Below are positions 24,197-34,210 of a stretch of 64,000 nucleotides of DNA, piece after piece. Every line of letters starts with the position of its first letter. Position 1 is the first letter of the stretch. The stretch is from Opitutaceae bacterium (GTDB lineage Bacteria; Verrucomicrobiota; Verrucomicrobiia; Opitutales; Opitutaceae), in the NCBI GenBank assembly GCA_024233285.1, contig JACKPU010000002.1, positions 124,001-188,000 on the forward strand, read 5' to 3'. The notes beneath the pieces were generated by a model. It did not search any database. It was not told the DNA's origin and worked only from the letters and a program-made list of their open reading frames with translations. The position numbers were made by a program, and so were the translations under genes.

Positions 24197-25681
24197 ATGA
24201 AAGCCATCTTAGTCATGTTCGATTCGCTCAACCGCAAATGGCTGGAGCCCTATGGTGGAGAGGCCGGCGTCCCGACGCCGAATTTTGCCCGGCTGGCGCG
24301 GCACACGGTGACCATGCGCAACTCCTATGTGTGTTCGATGCCGTGCATGCCGGCGCGGCGCGATCTGCTGACGGGACGGCCTGGGTTTCTGCATCGCGGC
24401 TGGGGTCCAATGGAGCCGTTTGACGATGCGTTTCCGGAAATCCTCCGCGACGGTGGCGGCGTGCATTCGCACCTGATCACCGATCACTATCACTACTTCG
24501 AGGAGGGCGGGCAGAACTATCACCCCAAGTTTTCGACGTGGGATTTTATTCGCGGGCAGGAGGGCGATCCGTGGAAACCGCGGCTCGACGAGGGCTTCCA
24601 GCTGCCGGTCTCGAACAACCGGCGGGATCCGAAAATGATCCGGCAGGATTTCGTGAACCGGGCTTCCGCCGAGCACAGCCAGGTGCGCACGTTTGACGCC
24701 GGACTGGAGTTCATCGAGCACCATCACGGCACCGACAACTGGTATTTGCAGCTTGAGACCTTTGATCCGCACGAACCGTTTTTTGCCACGGAGGAATTTC
24801 GCCAGCGGTTTTCGCCCGACCATGACGGTCCGGTCACCGATTGGCCGGACTACGGACCGGTGGAAAATCTGGGCGAACGGGCCGGGTTGCTGCCGCAGTG
24901 GCGCAAGGAATACGCGGCGTTGGTGGCGATGTGCGACCATTCCCTCGGCCGCGTGCTCGACGCGATGGATCGCCACAATCTGTGGGCGGATACCATGCTG
25001 ATCGTCGGCACGGACCACGGTTTCTTCCTCGGGGAGCACGAATACGTGGGGAAGAACTTCGGGCCGCTTTGGGACGAACTCGCGCGCACGCCCCTTTTCA
25101 TTTGGGATCCACGCACCGGCGTGCGGAACGAATCACGCGAATCGCTCGCACAAATCATCGACTGGGGGCCGACCTTGCTGGATTTCTTCGGTTGCGAGCC
25201 GACACCGGACATGACGGGCCGTTCGCTCCGCGGCGTGATCGAAAGCGATGCGCCGGTGCGCGACGCGGCGATCTTTGGTTATACGAATCACTATCTGAAC
25301 GTGACCGATGGTCGATACGTTTACATGCGTGCCAACGATCCCGCCTACACCGGTCCGCTGTGGGATTACACGCTTGATCCGGCCAACATGGCCCGGCGCT
25401 GGCCGTTGGAAAAACTTCGCACTGGTGAGGCAGTCGGTCCGCTCCCGTTTAGCAAGGGCGTGCCGTTGACGCGTTATCGCACCGCGGCGCTGCACGACAT
25501 CACCAGCCGGTTCGGCACGCTGCTCTATGATCTGGCCACCGACCCCGCGCAGAAAACTCCACATAAGGATTCGGCAGTCGAGACACGCATGACACAGACG
25601 GCCTGCGCGCTGATGGTCGAAGCCCACGCGCCGCCCGAGCAGTATCAACGCGTCGGCTGGGTGTCACCGGCCGGCGCGTGA
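24197..25681 (+). CDS. sulfatase (second, distinct from the 18 kb copy)
   Basis: 494 residues starting MKAILVMFDSLNRKWLEPYG, with the first metal Asp in MFDSLNR. The formylglycine motif is CMPARRDLLTGRPG (Cys about residue 50), a C-x-P-x-R type. A later block, IVGTDHGFFLGEHEYVGK, supplies Asp and His. There is no signal peptide. It belongs to the arylsulfatase-like branch that often acts on glycan sulfates. The protein is clearly not a recent duplicate of the sulfatase at 18031. It is followed by a convergent gene with a 6-bp gap. Confidence 0.92.
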   Translation: MKAILVMFDSLNRKWLEPYGGEAGVPTPNFARLARHTVTMRNSYVCSMPCMPARRDLLTGRPGFLHRGWGPMEPFDDAFPEILRDGGGVHSHLITDHYHYFEEGGQNYHPKFSTWDFIRGQEGDPWKPRLDEGFQLPVSNNRRDPKMIRQDFVNRASAEHSQVRTFDAGLEFIEHHHGTDNWYLQLETFDPHEPFFATEEFRQRFSPDHDGPVTDWPDYGPVENLGERAGLLPQWRKEYAALVAMCDHSLGRVLDAMDRHNLWADTMLIVGTDHGFFLGEHEYVGKNFGPLWDELARTPLFIWDPRTGVRNESRESLAQIIDWGPTLLDFFGCEPTPDMTGRSLRGVIESDAPVRDAAIFGYTNHYLNVTDGRYVYMRANDPAYTGPLWDYTLDPANMARRWPLEKLRTGEAVGPLPFSKGVPLTRYRTAALHDITSRFGTLLYDLATDPAQKTPHKDSAVETRMTQTACALMVEAHAPPEQYQRVGWVSPAGA

Positions 25682-25687
25682 ACCTCG

Positions 25688-27325
25688 TCAATACGGATTG
25701 CGGATGACCGGGTCGTCCGGCTGTTTGTAACGCGTGCGGAAGGTCGGGGCCTGACCGGCGATGGCGAAAAACACGTCGATCGGCACGATCTCGTTTTCCT
25801 CCTGCAGGCTGCCGAGGATGTCGGCCACGCGATCGATGCTCGATGATTCGCGCACGTGGATCAGCAGGTAGTAAGGCCGCTTGGGATTGAGCCAGATGAG
25901 TTCCTCCAGATCGGCGATGACCTCTTCCTTGGGTCGCGTCGGGCTGAGATAATATTCGTAGGACAGCAGCGCGCGTCCGTCGCGATGCGCATAAGTGCGG
26001 GCGGCGCCATAGCCGTTGGTGAAGCCGATGATGTCGGGATAGCCCTCGAAAATGAGATCAACCACTTCCTTGGTCAGGTCGGTGTTGCCGACGTGGCGGT
26101 TGCCCTCGGAGTAGTCCATGATGTCCATCACGCGCAGATCGAGCGTGCGATTGTAGCGCCGCACGATGGCCTGCAGGGCGGGATACTGCTCGGCGGGCAC
26201 GGCCTTGGGGTAGAGATAGCTCGGGAACGCGAAGGCGTTGAAATGATCGTTGGGCGTGGCGCCCTGATAAAAATACTCGATCACCCCGGGCGCGAAATCC
26301 AACCAGCTCGCCGGCACGCCCCACGTGTAGGGCAGCTTGCCGCGTCCGGGTTTGGTCCAGGCGCCGATGCCGATGCTGTCGGTTTGCGCGAGCGCGATGT
26401 AAACCTTCGCTTCGGGTTTCGGCGGGTTCGCGGGATCGACGCTATGATGATTCTTGAACGTGAAACCCTCGCTGAACGGGATCTGCGCATTGAAGCTCAG
26501 GTTGGGCAGCGTGTTCAGACCTTCCATGCGCAGGCCGTGATTGGAGGTGAGCGAGACCTGCTGCCCCTCGGTGTCCTTGCCGTAGGAATGCCAGCCCATC
26601 ACGAACGCGTTGGGTTTGAGTTCGGTGTAAATGCGCTTGGTCAGGGCAAGTTCCGCGGGATGGCGCGGGTTGTTCGACAAGTCCGTGCAGAACGCGCGCT
26701 GGCGCACCGCCCAATCCGCCATGCCCGGCTCGAGCACGTTGCCGTGGTGGCCGCCGAGCCAGACGACAAGGTCATGGTTGCAGCGTGCCCAATAGCGGTC
26801 GTAGGCGATTTGATAAATCTCTGCATCGTCCATGCCGGTGAAGTCGCCGCGCAAATCGGCGAGAAGTTTCAGCCCGTGTTTTTCGGCCAGCGGAATCAGG
26901 TCTTCGTTGACGACCACGGCGTCTTCGAGGCCCGCCACCGTGAACGCGACGATGAGCGAGGTGCGCACGGCCTGGTCCCAAACCACGTAACCTTTTGCAT
27001 GGGCCCCGAGGGCAGCGAGCGCGGCATCGGCATCGTCGAGGGTTTTGAACGTGATGCCGTGCTTTTCTTCGTAAAACGCGCGCACCGGCTTGGTGATCTG
27101 CCACGGCCACTTTGGGCCGTATTCGAGGTAGAGGCGTGGTTGGTCGCGGTTGGCGAGACCCTGCAGGCTGATGATGAGCGCATGCTCGGGCAGATCGCCC
27201 GTGAGGGTCCAATCATCGGACATCTGCATGACGTAGGCCTCGGAAGGAACCTTGCCCGCTTGCAGCGAGGCCGCGACAATCAATCCGAGCGCGAAGGTGG
27301 TGAAACGGAGGAAGCGTTGTAACAT
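25688..27325 (-). CDS. secreted GxGYxYP-like domain protein (putative glycoside hydrolase)
   Basis: 545 residues from the ATG at 27325, with signal peptide MLQRFLRFTTFALGLIVAAS ending LQA. The N-terminal domain carries IISLQGLANRDQPRLYLEYG and WQITKPVRAFYEE, typical of the GxGYxYP N-terminal region. The C-terminal domain has KVYIALAQTDSIGIGAW and NGYGAARTYAHRDGRAL. The segment NDHFNAFAFPSYLYP lies where the naming motif is expected but departs from strict GxGYxYP. The family is predicted to act on glycans; no activity can be assigned. The next gene, 13 bp upstream on the same strand, is another exported protein, probably co-transcribed. Confidence 0.62.
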   Translation of the reverse strand: MLQRFLRFTTFALGLIVAASLQAGKVPSEAYVMQMSDDWTLTGDLPEHALIISLQGLANRDQPRLYLEYGPKWPWQITKPVRAFYEEKHGITFKTLDDADAALAALGAHAKGYVVWDQAVRTSLIVAFTVAGLEDAVVVNEDLIPLAEKHGLKLLADLRGDFTGMDDAEIYQIAYDRYWARCNHDLVVWLGGHHGNVLEPGMADWAVRQRAFCTDLSNNPRHPAELALTKRIYTELKPNAFVMGWHSYGKDTEGQQVSLTSNHGLRMEGLNTLPNLSFNAQIPFSEGFTFKNHHSVDPANPPKPEAKVYIALAQTDSIGIGAWTKPGRGKLPYTWGVPASWLDFAPGVIEYFYQGATPNDHFNAFAFPSYLYPKAVPAEQYPALQAIVRRYNRTLDLRVMDIMDYSEGNRHVGNTDLTKEVVDLIFEGYPDIIGFTNGYGAARTYAHRDGRALLSYEYYLSPTRPKEEVIADLEELIWLNPKRPYYLLIHVRESSSIDRVADILGSLQEENEIVPIDVFFAIAGQAPTFRTRYKQPDDPVIRNPY

Positions 27326-27338
27326 GGCGAAGCGGGGG

Positions 27339-27857
27339 TCAGAGTTTTTGATACACCTGCACGACGGGCCGTTTGCGGCTCTCGCGGTTCTGGACTTCGC
27401 GCAGGGTTTGCCCGTCTTCGGCCAGGGTGAGCGTGCGGGTGACGCCGACCGCCCGATCACCTTGCTGGGTTTCGAGCACCATCTTGATGTGCAGCACGAG
27501 GGTGCGGCCGTCGTCCCGCCATGCCGGCGTGACTTCGATTTGATTGTCGTTGGCGAGCCATGCGTCGATATGGCGGTTGTCCCACCAGCCCTCGACGGTG
27601 ACGGTTTGGGCGACGGGCCGATTATCGAGTTTGATGGTTTCATCCGCGACGCGCGTGCCGGCGCCGAAGTGGCGGATGACGGCAATGGCGTCGTCAGTGA
27701 CGGTGATATCCATTGCGAGCGTGCTCCAAGGATCGAGCGAAGTGCTTTGCTCGGCATTGAGTTGCCAACGGCCGTTGAAGGCGGGATTGGCCGCGGCGAC
27801 TTGGATCAGCAGTGCGCCGGCGAACAGACAGGTGAAAAGGCGGGGCAGTGGTTTCAT
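27339..27857 (-). CDS. exported beta-rich protein of unknown function
   Basis: 172 residues from the ATG at 27857, with signal peptide MKPLPRLFTCLFAGALLIQV ending AAA. The mature part begins NPAFNGRWQLNAEQSTSLDP, a lipocalin-like opening (G-x-W), followed by regular beta strands: ITVTDDAIAVIRHFG, IEVTPAWRDDGRTLVLHIKM. It probably forms a small calycin-like barrel that could bind a ligand. It is the upstream partner of the GxGYxYP-like gene. No named family recognised. Confidence 0.65.
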   Translation of the reverse strand: MKPLPRLFTCLFAGALLIQVAAANPAFNGRWQLNAEQSTSLDPWSTLAMDITVTDDAIAVIRHFGAGTRVADETIKLDNRPVAQTVTVEGWWDNRHIDAWLANDNQIEVTPAWRDDGRTLVLHIKMVLETQQGDRAVGVTRTLTLAEDGQTLREVQNRESRKRPVVQVYQKL

Positions 27858-27897
27858 GTTCGGGTGGCGCGCAGTCTTGGTTCGGCGCGCCGTTGAA

Positions 27898-27931
27898 TCG
27901 AGCCGTAATCGAGTGATTATTCCCGGCTCGA
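27898..27931. repeat. hairpin in divergent promoter gap
   Basis: TCGAGCCG (27898-27905) pairs perfectly with CGGCTCGA (27924-27931). Inside it TAATC pairs with GATTA around GAGT, with a four-base bulge. It sits midway in the 109-bp gap between two divergent genes, where an operator or a 5' leader structure would be expected. Which applies cannot be told. Confidence 0.4.
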
Positions 27932-27966
27932 CGCGACCGCGGCAAACGCGCACGTTGAACGGCCAT

Positions 27967-28983
27967 ATGGCCCGCCGCTGGCAAACGATGTCCGAAGAGC
28001 GCCTGCTTGATTTGCGTTTGTGTGAACTCGAGTTGCGCATCGAGGGCTCGGCGATGGAGGAGCGCACGGTGCGGCTCGACGAGGAACTGGCGGCGAAGGG
28101 GCTGCGTTTTCGACCGCATTATTGGGTCGGCGCGGAATGGTTTACCCCCGACGGCGTGCCGGGCATCGCGATTCCCTTTTTTCTCGTGCATTCCAAACTC
28201 ACCGAGTTGGAGCGCAAGCAGATGCTTGAGGTCGAAGGACAGAACCCCGGCGAATGCATGCGCATCCTCCGGCATGAGGCCGGGCATGCGATCGACAACG
28301 CCTACCGGTTGCACCGGCGCAAACGCTGGCGCGAGCTGTTCGGTTCGTTCACGGATCCGTATCCGGACTTCTACAAGCCGCGGCCCAACAGCCGCCGTTT
28401 TGTGCAGCACCTGCGCGGCTGGTATGCGCAGGCCCATCCGGCGGAGGATTTCGCCGAGACCTTTGCGGTGTGGCTGACGCCGGGTTATCCGTGGCGCAAA
28501 CGCTACGCCGACTGGCCGGCGCTGGAGAAACTCGAATATGTCGACGAGTTGATGCGCGAGATTGCCGACGAGGTGCCGCCGGTGCGTTCGCGGCGGTTTG
28601 TCGAACCGCTGGGCCAGCTGCGCACGACCCTGCGCGATTACTACCGGCAAAAGCACGAACTCTACGCGGTCGAATGGCCGGCGTATTACGACCGGGATTT
28701 GCGCCGCATCTTTCGCGAGGATCTGCGGGAGGAAAGTGCGCGGCTGTCCGCCGCGGCGTTCCTGCGCAGTCAGCGCGGCGACCTATGCCGCACGGTGGGC
28801 GAGGCGGCGGCGGTGCCGGTTTACACCGTGGACCAGTTGTTGAAAAACATGATCGAGCGCTGCCGCGCGCTGCACTTGCGGTTGCGCGAGTCACCGCGCC
28901 GCACGCGCGAGGCGATTCTGCTCATGTTGATGATGCACACCATGCATGTTGCCCATGCGGGCTATCCGCGCATAGCTGTCTGA
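27967..28983 (+). CDS. putative zinc-binding metallopeptidase
   Basis: 338 residues from the ATG at 27967; an ATG at 27988 (MSEERLL) is equally possible and no clear ribosome site decides. The zinc motif is ILRHEAGHAIDNAY (HExxH, about residues 103-107), with a further His/Glu region in HPAEDFAETFAVWLTPGYPW as the probable third ligand. Sequence around it resembles the putative zinc metallopeptidase family found beside ATP-grasp ligases. No signal peptide, so cytoplasmic. The downstream ATP-grasp gene begins 5 bp after its stop, implying joint function, perhaps making and trimming a peptide-like product. Confidence 0.75.
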   Translation: MARRWQTMSEERLLDLRLCELELRIEGSAMEERTVRLDEELAAKGLRFRPHYWVGAEWFTPDGVPGIAIPFFLVHSKLTELERKQMLEVEGQNPGECMRILRHEAGHAIDNAYRLHRRKRWRELFGSFTDPYPDFYKPRPNSRRFVQHLRGWYAQAHPAEDFAETFAVWLTPGYPWRKRYADWPALEKLEYVDELMREIADEVPPVRSRRFVEPLGQLRTTLRDYYRQKHELYAVEWPAYYDRDLRRIFREDLREESARLSAAAFLRSQRGDLCRTVGEAAAVPVYTVDQLLKNMIERCRALHLRLRESPRRTREAILLMLMMHTMHVAHAGYPRIAV

Positions 28984-28988
28984 CGCGC

Positions 28989-30017
28989 ATGAAACACCTG
29001 TCACGCCAGTTGAACATCCTGACCCTCATGCACGAGGACCTCGTGCCGCCGGCCTCGATTGAGGGGCTGAGCGAAAAGGAGATTCATCCGTGGAAAATGG
29101 AATACGACGTGTCGGTGACGCTCCAGCAACTCGGACACCAGGTGCATCCGCTCGGCATCTATGGCGATCTCGGCGAGCTGGCGGATGCGCTCGATCGCGT
29201 AAAACCGGACATCGTGTTCAACATGATGGAGGAGTTCGACGGTCACGGCCCGTATGACCAGCATCTGGTCTCATTTCTCGAACTCCGCGGCGTGCGCTAC
29301 ACCGGTTGCAATCCGCGCGGACTCACGCTGGCGCGCGACAAGGCGCTCTCGAAAAAGATTCTCGCCTATCATCGCATCCCGGTGCCGGCCTTCGCGGTGT
29401 TCATGCCGGGCAAAAAAGTGCGGCGGCCGGCGAAGCTCGCGTTTCCGCTGCTGGTGAAATCGCTCTACGAGGAGGGGTCGGTCGGGATCGCCCGCGCCTC
29501 GGTGGTGCGTGATGACGCCGCGCTGACCGAGCGCGTTGATCTCATCCACCGGCAGGCGAAAACCCCGGCGATTGCTGAGGAATACATCGAGGGCCGCGAG
29601 ATCTATGTCGGCATCACCGGCAACGAACGTCTGCAGACCTCGACGCCGCTCGAGCTCGTTTTGGAGCATCTGCCCGAAGGGGCGCCGAACATTGCGACGA
29701 GCCGGCTCAAGTGGGATTATTCGCACCAGACGAAGATGGGCATGATCACGAAGCCGGCGGAGTTGGGCGCGGAGCAGCGCCGGCATTTGGATCAGCTGGC
29801 GAAGCGCATCTATCGCACGCTCTACCTGAGCGGCTATGCGCGACTCGATTTCCGCCTCGCGGCCGACGGTCGTTTCTTTCTCTTGGAAGCAAATCCGAAT
29901 CCCTGCCTGTCCTACGGCGAGGACTTTGCGGAGGCCATGCACCTGTCGCAGATTGAATATCCCGACTTACTGGATCGCATTCTGCGGCTTGGACTTAATT
30001 ATCGCGGAGTGCTTTGA
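28989..30017 (+). CDS. ATP-grasp ligase (D-alanine-D-alanine ligase-like)
   Basis: 342 residues. An N-terminal Rossmann-like domain contains PDIVFNMMEEFDGHGPYDQH (acid-rich, as in Ddl proteins). The central ATP-grasp domain has FPLLVKSLYEEGSVGIARAS as the glycine-rich loop and EEYIEGREIYVGI. The C-terminus has Mg2+-binding YARLDFRLAADG and FFLLEANPNPCLS. It joins a carboxylate to an amine via acyl phosphate. Divergence from true Ddl and pairing with a metallopeptidase argue against a cell-wall role. Its 3' end overlaps the convergent aminotransferase by 19 bp. Confidence 0.85.
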   Translation: MKHLSRQLNILTLMHEDLVPPASIEGLSEKEIHPWKMEYDVSVTLQQLGHQVHPLGIYGDLGELADALDRVKPDIVFNMMEEFDGHGPYDQHLVSFLELRGVRYTGCNPRGLTLARDKALSKKILAYHRIPVPAFAVFMPGKKVRRPAKLAFPLLVKSLYEEGSVGIARASVVRDDAALTERVDLIHRQAKTPAIAEEYIEGREIYVGITGNERLQTSTPLELVLEHLPEGAPNIATSRLKWDYSHQTKMGMITKPAELGAEQRRHLDQLAKRIYRTLYLSGYARLDFRLAADGRFFLLEANPNPCLSYGEDFAEAMHLSQIEYPDLLDRILRLGLNYRGVL

Positions 30018-31408
30018 GCGGGCGGGGGCGGCAATGGACCGAACACTGCCGTCAGGGCCCCGTCGACGGCGGCGGTAATGGCATCGATGTCATTCGCCGT
30101 GGCGATGAGGGCCGGTGCAAAACACAAGGTGTTGTTAAGCCCGGGCAATGAACGGTTGGTCATGCCGATGAGCACGCCACGCGCGGCGGTTTCAGCGACG
30201 ACCTTTTGCACCGCGGATTCAGGAGCAGGTTTCCGCGTGGAACGGTCAGCCACGAGCTCAACGCCGGCGAACAGCCCGAGGCCGCGCACTTCTCCGATGG
30301 CGGCATGGAGCCGCTTGAGTTGTTCGAGCCCGGCCTTGAGCCGCGCACCCATCAAGCGGCTGTTCGTGACCAAGTCTTCGTCCTCGAGAATGCGCAGGTT
30401 CTCCAGCGCCGCGGCGGGTCCGGCGGTGCAGCCGCCGAAGGTTGAGATGTCGCGAAAGCAATTGAGCGGATCGTCGGGCCGCGTTTTGAAGCGATTGAAG
30501 ACGGCCTCGGTTGTGACCGTGCAGGCGATGGCGGCATAGCCGGAGGCGAGGCCTTTCGCCAAGGTGACGATATCGGGTTGGATGCCAAAATGCTGGTAGC
30601 CGAACCATGCTCCGGTGCGTCCCATCCCGCAAACCACTTCATCCAGAATCAGCAGAATGTCATACTGGCGGCAGATGGATTGAACGCGTTCCCAATAGCC
30701 CGTTGGCGGAATGATGATGCCACCGCCGGCGGTAATGGGTTCGAGACACAACGCCCCCACGGTTTCGGGACCTTCACGCAGAATGGTTTCCTCAATCGCA
30801 TCGGCGGCGCGGCGCCCGTAATCGCCGTCCTTCCACTGGCGTCGGTATTCCAAGCAGTGTGGAACTTGGACGAATCCCTCCGGGTAAGGTCCGTAGTGTG
30901 CGGTGCGCTGTGGTTGTCCGCAGGCGGCGAGCGCGGCGAGGGTGGTGCCGTGATAGTCGCGCTCACGGAAGAGGATTTTCCATTTTTTCCCGCCATGGTG
31001 GGCGGCGGAAATCTGGCGCACCATCTTGAAGGCCTTCTCGTTGGCTTCCGATCCGGAATTGGAGTAATAAACCCGATTCAGTCCGGGCATCTTCTCCAAA
31101 AGCCGGGTGGCGAATTGCGCGGCGGGAACCGAACCCACGGTCTGGGCGAAGTAGTTCATCGTGACCAGCTGATCGCGCACCGCATTGGCAATGCGTTCGC
31201 GACCATAGCCAACATTGACCGTCCACACGCCGCCGGAAACAGCGTCCAGAAATTCACGCCCATGCTGATCCCAGACCCGCATGCCATGCCCCCTCACGAT
31301 CAAGCGTGGTTCAACCGATTCAAGGGCGTGGTGCTGAAACAGGTGATGCCACACATGGGCGCGGTCGGCGGCGGTGTCGGGGGAGAAATCCGGGGTGGAG
31401 GTAACCAT
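29999..31408 (-). CDS. class III aminotransferase (taurine/omega-amino acid:pyruvate type)
   Basis: 469 residues. PLP-dependent fold type I; the Schiff-base lysine is in VTLAKGLASGYAAIA (about residue 285), and the cofactor Asp in LLILDEVVCGMGRTGAWFG. The opening HLFQHHALESVEPRLIVRG and the DYHGTTLAA block resemble taurine-pyruvate and omega-amino acid-pyruvate aminotransferases. If taurine is the substrate it would yield sulfoacetaldehyde, which would fit the sulfur theme. Beta-alanine, putrescine-derived or other amines are equally possible, and no sulfoacetaldehyde acetyltransferase is nearby. Confidence 0.85.
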   Translation of the reverse strand: MVTSTPDFSPDTAADRAHVWHHLFQHHALESVEPRLIVRGHGMRVWDQHGREFLDAVSGGVWTVNVGYGRERIANAVRDQLVTMNYFAQTVGSVPAAQFATRLLEKMPGLNRVYYSNSGSEANEKAFKMVRQISAAHHGGKKWKILFRERDYHGTTLAALAACGQPQRTAHYGPYPEGFVQVPHCLEYRRQWKDGDYGRRAADAIEETILREGPETVGALCLEPITAGGGIIIPPTGYWERVQSICRQYDILLILDEVVCGMGRTGAWFGYQHFGIQPDIVTLAKGLASGYAAIACTVTTEAVFNRFKTRPDDPLNCFRDISTFGGCTAGPAAALENLRILEDEDLVTNSRLMGARLKAGLEQLKRLHAAIGEVRGLGLFAGVELVADRSTRKPAPESAVQKVVAETAARGVLIGMTNRSLPGLNNTLCFAPALIATANDIDAITAAVDGALTAVFGPLPPPPAQSTPR

Positions 31409-31502
31409 ATGGATACTTCCAGCAAATCATACGCCATCCGGCCCGTGGAACTGCGTTCTCGGACAATTTGTCGTTTGTCACCAAGCGGCCTTGGGTGTGG
31501 TT

Positions 31503-32294
31503 ATGAGTTTGCGCCCCATGATCCATCTGCAGGAAATCACCAACCCGGCCGCGGATTTCGCTGGTTTTCCGTTCAGTGTGCCGGCGCTGGCCAACCTGCG
31601 CTCCTTGCGCTTCGATGCGCCGGTCACATTTTTCATGGGCGGCAACGGTTCGGGCAAGTCCACGCTGTTGGAGAGCCTCGCGATCGCGAGCAAGCGGGTG
31701 GTGGTGGGCGGCACGGACCTGCAACGCGATGCCAGCCTCGATGCCATCCGGCCCTTGGCCAAGGCGTTGAAACTCAGCTGGACCAAGCGCACCGCCAAAG
31801 GATTTTTTCTGCGCGCGGAAGACTTCTTCAATTTTGCGCGGCGCAATCGCGAACTCGGCAGCGAATTGGACGGCTACGCCGACAAGTATGCCGACGATCC
31901 GCGGGTGCGGGGCTACATGCTCGCGCAAAAGGTCCAGCTGCAAAACCGTTATGGCGATTTGAACGCGGCCTCGCATGGCGAGGGATTTCTGCGGGTCTTC
32001 CAATCGCGGATCGTGCCTGGCGGACTCTATCTGCTCGACGAACCCGAGGCCGCGCTGTCGCCGCATTCGCAACTGGCGCTGCTCTACCAAATGCACGCCG
32101 CCGTGGCGGACGGCGCACAATTCATCATCGCCACGCATTCGCCGATCATCGCGAGTTTTCCCGCCGCGGTGATTTACAACTTCGCTGCCGCGGGCATTGC
32201 GCGCACTGCTTACGACGAGCTCGACAGCGTGGCGCTCTATCGCAGCTTCTTGCGCGATCCGAAGAACTATTTGTCACGACTCCTGGCGGACTGA
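31503..32294 (+). CDS. AAA/ABC-type ATPase
   Basis: 263 residues from the ATG at 31503 (another ATG at 31518). The Walker A is FFMGGNGSGKSTLLESL (about 43-59), the signature-like segment is SHGEGFLRVF, the Walker B is GGLYLLDEPEAALSP, and the switch His is in FIIATHSPIIASFP. This single-domain, SMC/OLD-like ATPase has no transmembrane partner next to it, so it is unlikely to be a transporter subunit. Genes of this type often have unknown roles in DNA or stress metabolism. It is divergent from the aminotransferase. Confidence 0.82.
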   Translation: MSLRPMIHLQEITNPAADFAGFPFSVPALANLRSLRFDAPVTFFMGGNGSGKSTLLESLAIASKRVVVGGTDLQRDASLDAIRPLAKALKLSWTKRTAKGFFLRAEDFFNFARRNRELGSELDGYADKYADDPRVRGYMLAQKVQLQNRYGDLNAASHGEGFLRVFQSRIVPGGLYLLDEPEAALSPHSQLALLYQMHAAVADGAQFIIATHSPIIASFPAAVIYNFAAAGIARTAYDELDSVALYRSFLRDPKNYLSRLLAD

Positions 32295-32317
32295 ACGCCA
32301 GCGGATGGCCAAAAAAA

Positions 32318-32341
32318 ACGCCCGGCGGGTAGGCCGGGCGT
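32318..32341 (-). terminator. intrinsic terminator of the RNase E/G gene
   Basis: The stem ACGCCCGGC (32318-32326) pairs with GCCGGGCGT (32333-32341) around a GGGTAG loop. On the minus strand it is followed by eight T. It lies about 28 bases past the RNase E/G stop codon. Confidence 0.88.
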
Positions 32342-32368
32342 GGGGAGAAACGGAACGAGAAAGATCGC

Positions 32369-34114
<1,746 letters not shown>

Positions 34115-34210
34115 GGTGCGTATGGGTGGGTTTCGCGGGGCACCGAGGGACTGCGGTTGCGGCGCAGGAAATCCCGGCAGGGCGGTCAATATCGGGGCAG
34201 GGCTTCATTT

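Noticed and set aside
27326..27757. N-terminal extension of the GxGYxYP-like protein
   Set aside because: It overlaps another gene in a different frame; the real protein begins with a signal peptide at 27325.
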